Notes under the pieces: generated by a model | What the model saw: only the letters and a program-made list of their open reading frames with translations | Database searches by the model: none | Told to the model about the DNA's origin: nothing | NCBI GenBank assembly: GCA_023391285.1 | Contig: JAEWBF010000136.1 | Location: 1-33,782 of the forward strand | Reading direction: 5' to 3' | Length of the DNA stretch: 33,782 bases | Source: Verrucomicrobiota bacterium | Lineage (GTDB): Bacteria > Verrucomicrobiota > Verrucomicrobiia > Opitutales > Opitutaceae | Shown: positions 7,397 through 15,059 of the stretch, piece by piece | Layout of the letters: each line of letters starts with the position of its first letter | Position numbering within the stretch: the first letter of the stretch is position 1 | Translations under genes and position numbers: made by a program

Positions 7397-8206
7397 TTAG
7401 AACTTGAACGCCACCCGATCCCCCTGCACGCCGACGCGGCTGATCGAATCGTAAAGCCGCTCTTCCGTCAGCCGGCGCGCAACACGTTGGCTGTTTCCCA
7501 CCGCGACGTCGTTCGACGTCGCCACCGCGGGCAACGCCGTCGCCAACAACCGCGAACGCCGCGACTCTCCCGGCGCACCAATCTGCGTCAGCGGATCCCG
7601 CACCGGCTCGCGAATGTCCGCCCGCCGCGCGACCGCGCCAAATGCCTCATCCAGCAGCTGCGGATTATCCGCCTGCACCGCCGCCAAATTCGCCGCGATG
7701 TAAAGCGCCGACGGCGAGAGCTCGGCTTGAACCGCCTTCGCCTCTTCCATCGCCACCACGTGCGGCATCTGCCCCGTGGGTGCCGGAGTCACCGCCGCAT
7801 CCGCTGACACTTCCGTTTCTTTGACCGCCAGCGTCATCGACGTCGCAACAGGAAGCGCACTCCGAGTCGGCTGTTCTGCCAGCTCCGGCGCTGCAAGTTG
7901 CGACCGCGCGATCGGCACCGCCGCTTCATCCGCCGAGCCCGCCCGTGAATCGAACGCGCGATACTCGCCGACCGTCACAAATGTCAAAGCCATGATCGCC
8001 GCCGCCCCCAGCGGCAGCTGATAACGCGAAACCCGCGCGCCCACCCGAATGAAAGGCGCCCACCACGGACGCGGCTCCACAATCGCCGCGAGCTGCTTCA
8101 CCCGCAGCTCACGCTCGAACTCGGCCCAGAACTCCACCGCAGGCCGCTCTGCCCGCTTCACCTTCAGCAAATCCTCGACCGTAACAGGACGTTTTCGGGA
8201 ACTCAT
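7397..8206 (-). CDS. Single-pass membrane protein, probable anti-sigma factor
   Basis: 269 residues from the ATG at 8206. Its first bases overlap the stop codon of the ECF sigma gene (ATGA), the usual arrangement for translationally coupled sigma/anti-sigma pairs. Residues 1-60 are charged and predicted cytosolic, with an amphipathic helix (ERPAVEFWAEFERELRVKQL) that could bind the sigma factor. Residues ~62-80 form one membrane helix (YQLPLGAAAIMALTFVTV). The remaining ~190 residues are Ala/Pro/Ser rich and should be periplasmic. No zinc-binding His-x3-Cys-x2-Cys motif is present, so it is not a ZAS-type anti-sigma factor. The assignment rests on context and topology, not on recognised domain similarity. 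The upstream in-frame extension to 8569 is antisense-like readthrough over the sigma gene and was discarded. Confidence 0.7.
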   Translation of the reverse strand: MSSRKRPVTVEDLLKVKRAERPAVEFWAEFERELRVKQLAAIVEPRPWWAPFIRVGARVSRYQLPLGAAAIMALTFVTVGEYRAFDSRAGSADEAAVPIARSQLAAPELAEQPTRSALPVATSMTLAVKETEVSADAAVTPAPTGQMPHVVAMEEAKAVQAELSPSALYIAANLAAVQADNPQLLDEAFGAVARRADIREPVRDPLTQIGAPGESRRSRLLATALPAVATSNDVAVGNSQRVARRLTEERLYDSISRVGVQGDRVAFKF

Positions 8207-8838
8207 CGGCGAATATAGGGCTGCAGTTCGGATTGGAGGAGCTGCTTGGCATAATGCAGCCGTGAACGGACCGTGCCGACCGAACACTCCATGACCTCGG
8301 CTATTTCTTGATGACTCAAGCCATCGATTTCGAAGAGCGTAATCACGGTTCTGTGCTTGATAGACAATTTCTGCATGGCCTCGTTCAATTTTTCCTGAAG
8401 CTCCCGGGCGAAGGTTTCCCGGTCCGCTCCGGTTGCATCCGTGAGAGCGGCAATCACTTCCGCCGAAATCCGGTCCTCCGGATCCATCTTTTCGAAGCTG
8501 AAAAACGTCCTTAACCGGTGCTTCCGCAGGTGCGTCAGCGTGGAATTCACCGCAATCCGGTAAAGCCACGTGAAGAACGACGACTGGCCCTGGAAGCGGT
8601 TGATCGACTGAAACGCCTTGATCAACGCATCCTGAGTCAGGTCCGCCGCATCCTCCCGGTTCGATGTGAGGTGATACACCACCCCGAAAACCCGCTCGCG
8701 ATACTTCAACACCAACTGATCGAACGCCGCCACATCACCTTCCTGCACCCGCCGCACCACCGCCATATCGGCATCGGCCTCCGTCTGACGATCCGGAGAA
8801 GCGACAAGCGTCTTCCCTGCGATCTTGGCCGCGTCCAT
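8203..8838 (-). CDS. ECF-family RNA polymerase sigma factor (RpoE-like)
   Basis: 211 residues from the ATG at 8838. Region 2 spans ~30-105 and has the -10 recognition and core-binding pattern FDQLVLKYRERVFGVVYHLT, DAADLTQDALIKAFQSI and SSFFTWLYRIAVN. Region 4 (~150-205) has the -35 helix-turn-helix LSIKHRTVITLFEIDGLSHQ and EIAEVMECSVGTVRSRLHYA. Region 3 is absent, as in ECF factors. It directs RNA polymerase to a stress- or envelope-related regulon; the target cannot be inferred. The stop overlaps the next gene's start codon, which supports sigma/anti-sigma coupling. The frame is open upstream to 9168 but that part runs through the polyprenyl synthase gene and is not conserved-looking. Either its own promoter lies in 8839-8987 or it is read through from the synthase gene. 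Confidence 0.92.
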   Translation of the reverse strand: MDAAKIAGKTLVASPDRQTEADADMAVVRRVQEGDVAAFDQLVLKYRERVFGVVYHLTSNREDAADLTQDALIKAFQSINRFQGQSSFFTWLYRIAVNSTLTHLRKHRLRTFFSFEKMDPEDRISAEVIAALTDATGADRETFARELQEKLNEAMQKLSIKHRTVITLFEIDGLSHQEIAEVMECSVGTVRSRLHYAKQLLQSELQPYIRR

Positions 8839-8987
8839 AGCGCCGCGAACAAAGTCCAACCACCCTCCCGGCGCAAACTCAAAAACCACCCTGCCTCTTC
8901 CGCCCCACGTCTTTGACGCATTCTTGAGCAGTGGCCGCCGAGCCCGCGCCGCGCCCCGCTTCCCAACAAAAGACCTCACCTTGTCGC

Positions 8988-10016
8988 CTACCCCGCCGCC
9001 TTCAACGCGCCCACTTGCGCACGCAACACGTCGCAAAGTCCCAGCAACAACGGCGTCGGCGCCTCGCCCGGCCATTCCTGCAACGCCGCCGTCGCCGCGC
9101 CGATCTCCGCCTGCACCGCCTCGCTGACCGCCCCGAACACCTCCAATTCGCCCATCTGACGCAAACAACGCGCAAGATCCGGCGCCCGCTCCCCTTTCAA
9201 CTCGCTCTCCAACACCTGCCGCTCCGCCGCCGGCAACCGCTCGCGCAACACCAGCAGCGGCAGCGTCAACTTCCCGCTCGCCAGATCCGTCCCCAGCGTC
9301 TTCCCAATCCGCCGCTCCTCCCCAAAGAAGTCCGCCAGGTCATCATAAATCTGATACGCGATGCCCAAGTGCCGGCCGAATCGCGCCGCCGCGTCCACAT
9401 ACCCCGCATTCGATCCCGCCAACTTCGCCCCGAGATAACACGACACCCGGAAAAGCTCCGCCGTCTTCAAATCGATGATCCGCTGATAATCGGCCAGCGT
9501 GATGTCCGTCGTTCCCCGCCGCATCGTCTGCACAATCTCTCCCGCACACACCCGCCGCATCGACTCCGACACCGCCGCACAAACCTCCGTCGTCGGAAAC
9601 TGCGTCGCCAGCTTCACCGCCTGCGCAAACAGCGCATCCCCCAACAACACCGCCGGCGTCGGCCCATACTCGCGCGCCGCCGTCCGACGACTCCGCCGCA
9701 CGTCCGCACGATCCATGATGTCGTCATGCACCAGCGTCGCAAGGTGCACCATCTCGACCACCGCCGCCACGCGCACGGCCTCCGACGTCACCACCTCCGC
9801 CCCTCGCCATCCGCTGAGAAACACCAGCGACGGACGAATCCGTTTCCCGCTCGTATCGATGCAATAATCCGCCATCGCCCGAATCTCCGGCTCGAACGCC
9901 GCGATCTGTTCGCGCAACTCCCGATCGAGCGCCTCCATATGCCGCCCCAGCAGCGCAAAAACCTGCCCAAACGTGGGCACTGTCCCGGATGTGGTATCGA
10001 CCGAACGTCCGCTCAT
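8988..10016 (-). CDS. Long-chain trans-polyprenyl diphosphate synthase
   Basis: 342 residues. It condenses isopentenyl diphosphate onto an allylic diphosphate to make a long all-trans chain, most likely the isoprenoid quinone side chain. The first Asp-rich motif is LVHDDIMDRADVRR (D98-D102) and the second YQIYDDLADF (D225-D229). The substrate-binding GKRIRP is at 57-62 and the KTAEL at 184-188. Ala93, five residues before the first Asp motif, is small, which in this family favours long products over C15-C20. The exact chain length cannot be read. The start at 10016 gives a normal N-terminus, with no clear Shine-Dalgarno sequence. It is divergent from the CPBP protease gene, with hairpin repeats between them, and 149 bases upstream of the sigma factor. 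Confidence 0.9.
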   Translation of the reverse strand: MSGRSVDTTSGTVPTFGQVFALLGRHMEALDRELREQIAAFEPEIRAMADYCIDTSGKRIRPSLVFLSGWRGAEVVTSEAVRVAAVVEMVHLATLVHDDIMDRADVRRSRRTAAREYGPTPAVLLGDALFAQAVKLATQFPTTEVCAAVSESMRRVCAGEIVQTMRRGTTDITLADYQRIIDLKTAELFRVSCYLGAKLAGSNAGYVDAAARFGRHLGIAYQIYDDLADFFGEERRIGKTLGTDLASGKLTLPLLVLRERLPAAERQVLESELKGERAPDLARCLRQMGELEVFGAVSEAVQAEIGAATAALQEWPGEAPTPLLLGLCDVLRAQVGALKAAG

Positions 10017-10089
10017 GGCAGGCGCACCCTACCAGCCGCCACCCAAATGGCTAATCAATACTGCCGCCTTCGCACGCCGCTCATTGTAG

Positions 10090-10148
10090 GGCGGGGTCTC
10101 CCAACCCCGCCGCCGCTGGACCGCCGCGCGCGGTTGCAATCCGCGCGC
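10090..10148. repeat. Pair of adjacent intergenic palindromes
   Basis: The first palindrome pairs GGCGGGGT (10090-10097) with ACCCCGCC (10104-10111) around CTCCCA, after a TGTAG flank. Fifteen bases on, GCGCGCGG (10126-10133) pairs with CCGCGCGC (10141-10148) around TTGCAAT. They occupy most of the 161-base divergent spacer between the polyprenyl synthase and the CPBP protease. The first belongs to the same family as 3421-3440 and 10811-10832. Confidence 0.75.
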
Positions 10149-10177
10149 ACACGTCGACACTCCGCGCTTCCAGCCCC

Positions 10178-10789
10178 ATGAGCGATAATCCCCTGCTCCT
10201 CGTCATCGTCGGCGCCGGCGCCCTCTACCTCGGCAAACTCTGGCGTGACGACCTTCGCGCCCGCCGCGCCGGTCGTCCCAACCCTCGCGCACTTCCCGGC
10301 GCCACACCTGCTCCCAAAGTCGCCAACGTCATCGCCGTCATCGGCGCACTCCTGCTGCTCGCGATCGAAACCTTCGGCGAACACGCCCTCGGCATCTCCG
10401 CCGAACAATCGACCCTCACCTGGCTCTTCGCCGCCTACACGCTCGTCGCGCCCATCATCGAGGAACTCGTCTTCCGCGGTTTTCTCGTGATCGACAATCG
10501 CGGCGCTGCCGCTCGTTGGGCCGGCATCCTCGTCGCCTCCGCCGCCTTCGCGCTGATCCACGCGCATCTCTTCGATTGGGACGACAATGGTTTCGCCCTC
10601 ACGCTCACTGCGAAGGGCTTCTTCACAACCGGCATTCTCTTCGCGACGTCCGTCTGGCTCTACTACACCCGCTTCGCTTCCTGGAATCCGTCGCGTTCGC
10701 TTCTCCCCTGCATCGTCGCCCACACCGCCAAAAACGCCGGCGTCATCGTCATCAAAGCCTCCGGCGGCTTCATCGTCGGCGCCTGGTAA
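10178..10789 (+). CDS. CPBP-family intramembrane metalloprotease (CAAX protease-like)
   Basis: 203 residues and strongly hydrophobic, with segments at ~4-20, ~48-66, ~80-100, ~114-130 and ~147-164 predicted to cross the membrane. All three active-site motifs of the CPBP (Abi/Rce1-like) family are visible: Glu95-Glu96-x3-Arg100 (PIIEELVFRG), Phe124-x3-His128 (FALIHAH) and His182-x3-Asn186 (HTAKN). These bind the catalytic metal and water inside the membrane. Known relatives process CAAX proteins, bacteriocins or membrane regulators; the bacterial substrates are mostly unknown. Genes for CPBP proteins are sometimes linked to envelope stress pathways. Here the neighbours give no firm clue, although a sigma/anti-sigma pair lies 1.3 kb away. 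The ATG at 10178 starts just before the first hydrophobic segment. Confidence 0.87.
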   Translation: MSDNPLLLVIVGAGALYLGKLWRDDLRARRAGRPNPRALPGATPAPKVANVIAVIGALLLLAIETFGEHALGISAEQSTLTWLFAAYTLVAPIIEELVFRGFLVIDNRGAAARWAGILVASAAFALIHAHLFDWDDNGFALTLTAKGFFTTGILFATSVWLYYTRFASWNPSRSLLPCIVAHTAKNAGVIVIKASGGFIVGAW

Positions 10790-10810
10790 CCCCCGCCGCG
10801 CAGGAGGTAG

Positions 10811-10832
10811 GGCGCGCTGTCCCCAGCGCGCC
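10811..10832. repeat. Intergenic palindrome GGCGCGCTG-TCCC-CAGCGCGCC
   Basis: A perfect 9-bp stem closes a TCCC loop, preceded by AGGTAG. It begins 21 bases after the CPBP protease stop codon. Stem sequence differs from its two relatives (3421-3440, 10090-10111) while complementarity and loop character are kept. Confidence 0.8.
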
Positions 10833-10939
10833 GGTCGCACCACGTCCACGACGGACCGCCCACCATCGCGTCACGACGTCAGAAACCCAAGCTCCTCCCC
10901 CATCCGACTTCGAAGGATCGTGCCCTACCTTCTCCGCCC

Positions 10940-10969
10940 TTCGTGTGAATTCGTGTTTATTCGCGGTTC
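10940..10969. repeat. Three ~10-base direct repeats of TTCGTGT type
   Basis: The units are TTCGTGTGAA, TTCGTGTTTA and TTCGCGGTTC, in perfect 10-base register, so they lie on one face of the helix. I recall similar intergenic strings in other bacterial genomes, but have no way to confirm that here. Function unknown. Confidence 0.6.
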
Positions 10970-11047
10970 AGACCGGCCCGTGAACCGGCGTGGAGCTTTG
11001 AACTCTGAACCTTCCCCGGAGCTTGGATCTTAAAACGCTCGGAGCTT

Positions 11048-11073
11048 CCTTCGCGACGCTGGCGCCGCGAAGG
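11048..11073 (-). terminator. Possible transcript-end hairpin of the pil-like/Ig operon
   Basis: CCTTCGCG (11048-11055) pairs perfectly with CGCGAAGG (11066-11073) around a 10-base loop. It starts only 5 bases beyond the stop codon of the Ig-repeat gene. There is no T-run on the minus-strand side, so it may be a 3' stabilising or attenuating structure rather than a true intrinsic terminator. Confidence 0.45.
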
Positions 11074-11078
11074 CCTCA

Positions 11079-14000
11079 TCACTTGATCTCGTAAACTTCG
11101 ACCAACCCGACGCCACTCGCTCCACCGGCGCCACTTACGACCGCCGTGTAGATGCCCGGCGGCAATGTGATCAACACCGCGGCATCCTTGCTGCCCGCCG
11201 CCAGCGGAGTCGCCCCCGCCGCCGCCCGCGCACGGGCCAACATCGTGGCATCGTTGCCCACATCCCAATTGTCGTTCTCGCGCACGAGCGTGCCGTTGAG
11301 CTTCACGATGCGCAGCACCGGATCCGCCAACGCGCCCGACACGCCAGGCATGCCCGGACCCACCGCCTGCACGAGAATCTTCTTCGGAAACGTTCCCGTT
11401 ACATTGAAGCCTGCGATCATTTCGCTGCCCGCGCCACCGACGTAACCGCGCGACGAAATCGCCACCATCTTCTGCGCCGTGAACGGCGTCAGCGTGCTCA
11501 GGTCGTAAATCTCCAGCAACCCGTTACCCGTCGCGCCGCCCGTGTCGCTCAACTGCGTCGTATACACACCCGGATTCAACGTCCGCACGATCGCCGCATC
11601 ATTCGCGCCCAGCGCGCCGAGACCGGCCTGCTGAATCGCCGCCGCGACTTCCGCGCCCGACGCTCCATCCCCCACCGGCGTGCCCCAGTTGTCATTCGAC
11701 GCGATCATGTTCGCTCCGCGATAAAGCTTGAGCTGCGGATTCGGCACGGTGTTCGGGATGCCCAGTGACGGCCCGACGCCACGGATCAGCAACCGCTTCG
11801 GCACCGACCCGTCGACCGCCAAACCGGCGATCAAGATATCGCTGCCCGTTCCGACCCACGCGCGCGTCGACAAACCAAACAGCGCACCATCGCTAAACGT
11901 CCCGCCCGACGAGAGCGCACCCGTGAACGACTCGGTCCCCGCTCCGCCCGCCTTGGTCACCGTGCCGGTCAAAAACCCGGTCGCCGGATCTGCCGTGCCC
12001 GTAAACTTGCTGCCGGCCTTTGTCGTTACCGAGAACGCTCCGTTCGCACCGATCGCGCCCGCGCCGGAATCCACGAACGTCCCGTCCTTCGCATAAATCG
12101 TGATCTGCCCATCGAGTCCCACGATCCCGGTCAGCACGCTGCCCAGCCGGGTAGTAAGGCTGCCATTGTAATAACCCGCGCGCACCGCGTTGCCCGACTG
12201 CGCAAATGCCACCGGGCCGGTGAACGTATAGGTCGTTCCGCCATCGACGAAGGTCCCCGTTACACCCGAATCGTTGAACCGGCCGGAAATCACCACGACC
12301 CCCTCGCCATTTGTGAGCTCGAACTGGCCCGATCCAACCACGGGCACGTCCGAGAAATAATAAGTCTTTGCCGCCCCGAGACCCGTCGCGGGCACATAAC
12401 CGATGAACGTCGCGCTCGTGTTGCCGACATTGATCGCGGTGAAGTTCCCCGAATCGAAACCCCCGATGAAGATGCCGCTCGCAATCGTATCGATCGCCTC
12501 GCTGCCCGTCGTGCCCGCCAGCACCAGAATCGCCGGCGAAGTCACCACATTTCCAGAATTGTCGATCGCCACCGCCGTCAGGCTGTAAGTGCCTTCCGCC
12601 GTCGGACTCCAATTCGCGCTGTAAGGCGGCGTGTTGTCCGTGCCGACCGACACATTATTGGCGTAAAACGTCACACTCACGATCGTGCCATCCGGATCCG
12701 ACGCGCTCGCCGTGATCCCCGTCGACGAACTCACCGGCACCCCCGCGCCCGCGCGCGGCGATGTGATCGTCACCGACGGACCGGAGTTGCCCGACACCGT
12801 CACGGTGCGCGGCGACGAGGTCGTGATGTTGCCCGCATTGTCCGTCGCTTCCGCGACGACCGAATACGCGCCCGCCGCTGTCGGTTTCCAGGTGCCGAGG
12901 TAAGGCGCGGACGTTGCCGTCGCGACCGGAATCCCGTTCGCCAAAAACCGCACTGCCGTAACCGTCCCATCCGCATCCGCCGCAATCGCGGCGAGCGTGA
13001 CGTTGTTGCCGGCCGTGATGCTGATGTCTGAAGCAGGACTCGTTAGGCTGACGGAGGGCGCCGAACCGCCACCAACCGTAACGACCACCGGAGCCGACGA
13101 CGTCTGTGTCCCGGCATTATCCGTGGCCCGAGCAACGATCGTGTAGGAGCCGGCCGAAGTGGGAGTCCAGGCCGAGCTATAAGGCTGAAGCGTATCGGTC
13201 CCGAGCGACACGCCGTTCACAAAGAACTGCACGCTGGCAACCGCCACGTCGTCAGTGGCAGTCGCTTGAATTGTAACCGCGGTTCCCACTGTCAGCGAAG
13301 CGCCTGAAGTGGGATTTGTGATCAGCACGCTGGGTGCTCCCGGGCTGGCATCGATAACCTGCACCGTCACCACAGAACTAGTTACTGCGTTGCCATCATT
13401 GTCGGTGCCAGTCGCGGTTAACTGATAGCTACCCAGGCTAGTCGGCGTCCAACTCGCGTTGTAAGGATAGGTGCTGTCGCTCGCGACTGACTCGTCGTTT
13501 ACCAAGAACTGCACGTTGGTAATGCGGCCATCGCTATCGGATGCCGCGGCGGAAAAGAACACCGTCGTATTCACGGGCACCTGGCTGCCCGTAATCGGTG
13601 ACGTTAGCGCTATAGTAGGCGGATTTCCGATTACCGGCGGCGGAGGAGGAGTGCCGCCTTCGGTCACCGTCAGGGCAACGCCCGGAGTGGTAGATGTCAG
13701 CCCGGTCGAGCTGGTTGCCAATGCCGTGATCACGGTAGGCAATAGATTCCCCTCATCATCAAACCTACGAAGGGGCACAAAGGTGATGGAGTAGGTCGAT
13801 CCCGTGGGAGTTGTGTCGCTCCCAATAAACTCACCATTATTGAAGAACTGAACGGAGGCTATCGTAGCCGCTACCCCATTAACAATGTTGCTGTCGGTCG
13901 CGTTGGCAGAAAGGGTGAGCGGCGATCCACCTGTGACCGTTGCTCCACTCGATGGCGACGTGAGCGTTACAGTAGGCGGCGCTGCAATGATCACGCGCGT

Positions 14001-15011
14001 CGGCTGAGGCGTGGTGGTGGGGGTAGAACTCGACGTCGAAGCGACGACATTGTTCTTATCGTCATAGGTGAGCGCCACCAGGTTGTAGGCCCCCACGACC
14101 GTGGGTTGCCACTCGAAGGTATACGGATACGCGGTTTTAGTGCCGAAAAGAACGCCGTCGATATAGAGTTCCACCTTAGTGATCAGGCCCGTGCTGCCAG
14201 CGTCCACTGCAACCGGAATATTGTTGCCCGACGAAACAGGGATAGGAACGGCTTTGTCGTGTGTCGGACTACTGATCACACTGGTTGGGCGCGGGGTGAT
14301 CGGTGCCACCACCTGCAGGTTCACCGGAGCGCTCATCGGTAGGAGTTGGCCTTCATTGTCCAAGGCCTGCGCTGTGATGATCGGAGCGGAGCCTGCCGGG
14401 GGCGTATAGATAAGCGAATAGGGTATCGTGCTGTCCGGCTCTCCAATCGCTACCCCGTTATCATAGAACTGAATTTGCTTAATGAACCCGCCCCCTACTG
14501 TAGCGTCGGCCTTTAGAACGATGGACGAGCCCTCGGGCACGATCGTGTTTTGGACAGGGCTGTTTACGACGGTGCCTTCAGCGAAATAACGGACGGCAAG
14601 CGATGTTGCGGTGTTTATCCCGTCTGTCGCTCGCACGGTGATGAAATACGAACCAGGCTGGGGCGGCGTCCAATACACGTATTCGTGATTGGGCGGATTC
14701 ATTGGCATGGGCGAACTGCCAATCTGAATTCCGTTAACGAAAAAGGTGTAGGTATAACTAGAGATCAAGAACGTGCCGACCGCTTGCGCAGTGATGACGA
14801 TCGGCGTTCCCGCGGGGCCGGACACCTCGTTCGGCTGATAATACGTCGTGCCTCCGGTGAAACCAGGAGTAATCAGATCATTGAGGTTGATGTCCCCGTT
14901 CACGTTGATCGCCGTGATACTAACGCCGACCACGGGCTGTTGTCCCAACGCGAAAGCGGTGGCGATCAGACCGACAAGCATACCGGTCAGAAATCTATAT
15001 TTGGAAATCAT
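11079..15011 (-). CDS. Very large secreted multi-Ig-domain protein
   Basis: 1310 residues. A signal peptide spans ~1-24 (MISKYRFLTGMLVGLIATAF). Residues ~40-860 hold about eight bacterial Ig-like repeats of ~95 residues, each with a V-x-F-x-x-N-G-x-x-x-G strand, a W-x-P-T turn and an A-T-D-N end (Big_7-like). A Gly/Thr-rich beta region follows (~865-1075). The C-terminus has two copies of a ~115-residue domain, each with a P-K-x-x-L-x-x-x-V-G-P block, an N-D-N-W motif and a Y-T ... G-x-x-G ending in L-x-E-x-Y. I know this domain from Verrucomicrobiota exoproteins. The ATG at 15011 has GAGGTG five bases upstream and is preferred to GTG 15017. It is the last gene of the pilM-secretin run, 48 bases after the secretin. 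Role inferred: exported adhesin or machine-associated surface protein. The N-terminal half has visibly lower GC than the rest. Confidence 0.88.
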   Translation of the reverse strand: MISKYRFLTGMLVGLIATAFALGQQPVVGVSITAINVNGDINLNDLITPGFTGGTTYYQPNEVSGPAGTPIVITAQAVGTFLISSYTYTFFVNGIQIGSSPMPMNPPNHEYVYWTPPQPGSYFITVRATDGINTATSLAVRYFAEGTVVNSPVQNTIVPEGSSIVLKADATVGGGFIKQIQFYDNGVAIGEPDSTIPYSLIYTPPAGSAPIITAQALDNEGQLLPMSAPVNLQVVAPITPRPTSVISSPTHDKAVPIPVSSGNNIPVAVDAGSTGLITKVELYIDGVLFGTKTAYPYTFEWQPTVVGAYNLVALTYDDKNNVVASTSSSTPTTTPQPTRVIIAAPPTVTLTSPSSGATVTGGSPLTLSANATDSNIVNGVAATIASVQFFNNGEFIGSDTTPTGSTYSITFVPLRRFDDEGNLLPTVITALATSSTGLTSTTPGVALTVTEGGTPPPPPVIGNPPTIALTSPITGSQVPVNTTVFFSAAASDSDGRITNVQFLVNDESVASDSTYPYNASWTPTSLGSYQLTATGTDNDGNAVTSSVVTVQVIDASPGAPSVLITNPTSGASLTVGTAVTIQATATDDVAVASVQFFVNGVSLGTDTLQPYSSAWTPTSAGSYTIVARATDNAGTQTSSAPVVVTVGGGSAPSVSLTSPASDISITAGNNVTLAAIAADADGTVTAVRFLANGIPVATATSAPYLGTWKPTAAGAYSVVAEATDNAGNITTSSPRTVTVSGNSGPSVTITSPRAGAGVPVSSSTGITASASDPDGTIVSVTFYANNVSVGTDNTPPYSANWSPTAEGTYSLTAVAIDNSGNVVTSPAILVLAGTTGSEAIDTIASGIFIGGFDSGNFTAINVGNTSATFIGYVPATGLGAAKTYYFSDVPVVGSGQFELTNGEGVVVISGRFNDSGVTGTFVDGGTTYTFTGPVAFAQSGNAVRAGYYNGSLTTRLGSVLTGIVGLDGQITIYAKDGTFVDSGAGAIGANGAFSVTTKAGSKFTGTADPATGFLTGTVTKAGGAGTESFTGALSSGGTFSDGALFGLSTRAWVGTGSDILIAGLAVDGSVPKRLLIRGVGPSLGIPNTVPNPQLKLYRGANMIASNDNWGTPVGDGASGAEVAAAIQQAGLGALGANDAAIVRTLNPGVYTTQLSDTGGATGNGLLEIYDLSTLTPFTAQKMVAISSRGYVGGAGSEMIAGFNVTGTFPKKILVQAVGPGMPGVSGALADPVLRIVKLNGTLVRENDNWDVGNDATMLARARAAAGATPLAAGSKDAAVLITLPPGIYTAVVSGAGGASGVGLVEVYEIK

Positions 15012-15059
15012 ATGCACACCTCAGGTTGCTGGATAGCCAGGGCGGGGTGGTGATGCAGC

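Larger units (their letters stand above)
10790..11078. other. 289-base gene-free spacer between convergent genes
   Basis: This spacer separates the CPBP protease (+) and the Ig-repeat protein (-). It holds a hairpin repeat (10811-10832), a run of ~10-base direct repeats (10940-10969), three scattered GGAGCTT words (near 10991, 11018 and 11041) and a strong hairpin next to the Ig gene (11048-11073). I see no coding frame, RNA gene or canonical terminator with a T-run in it. Confidence 0.7.
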
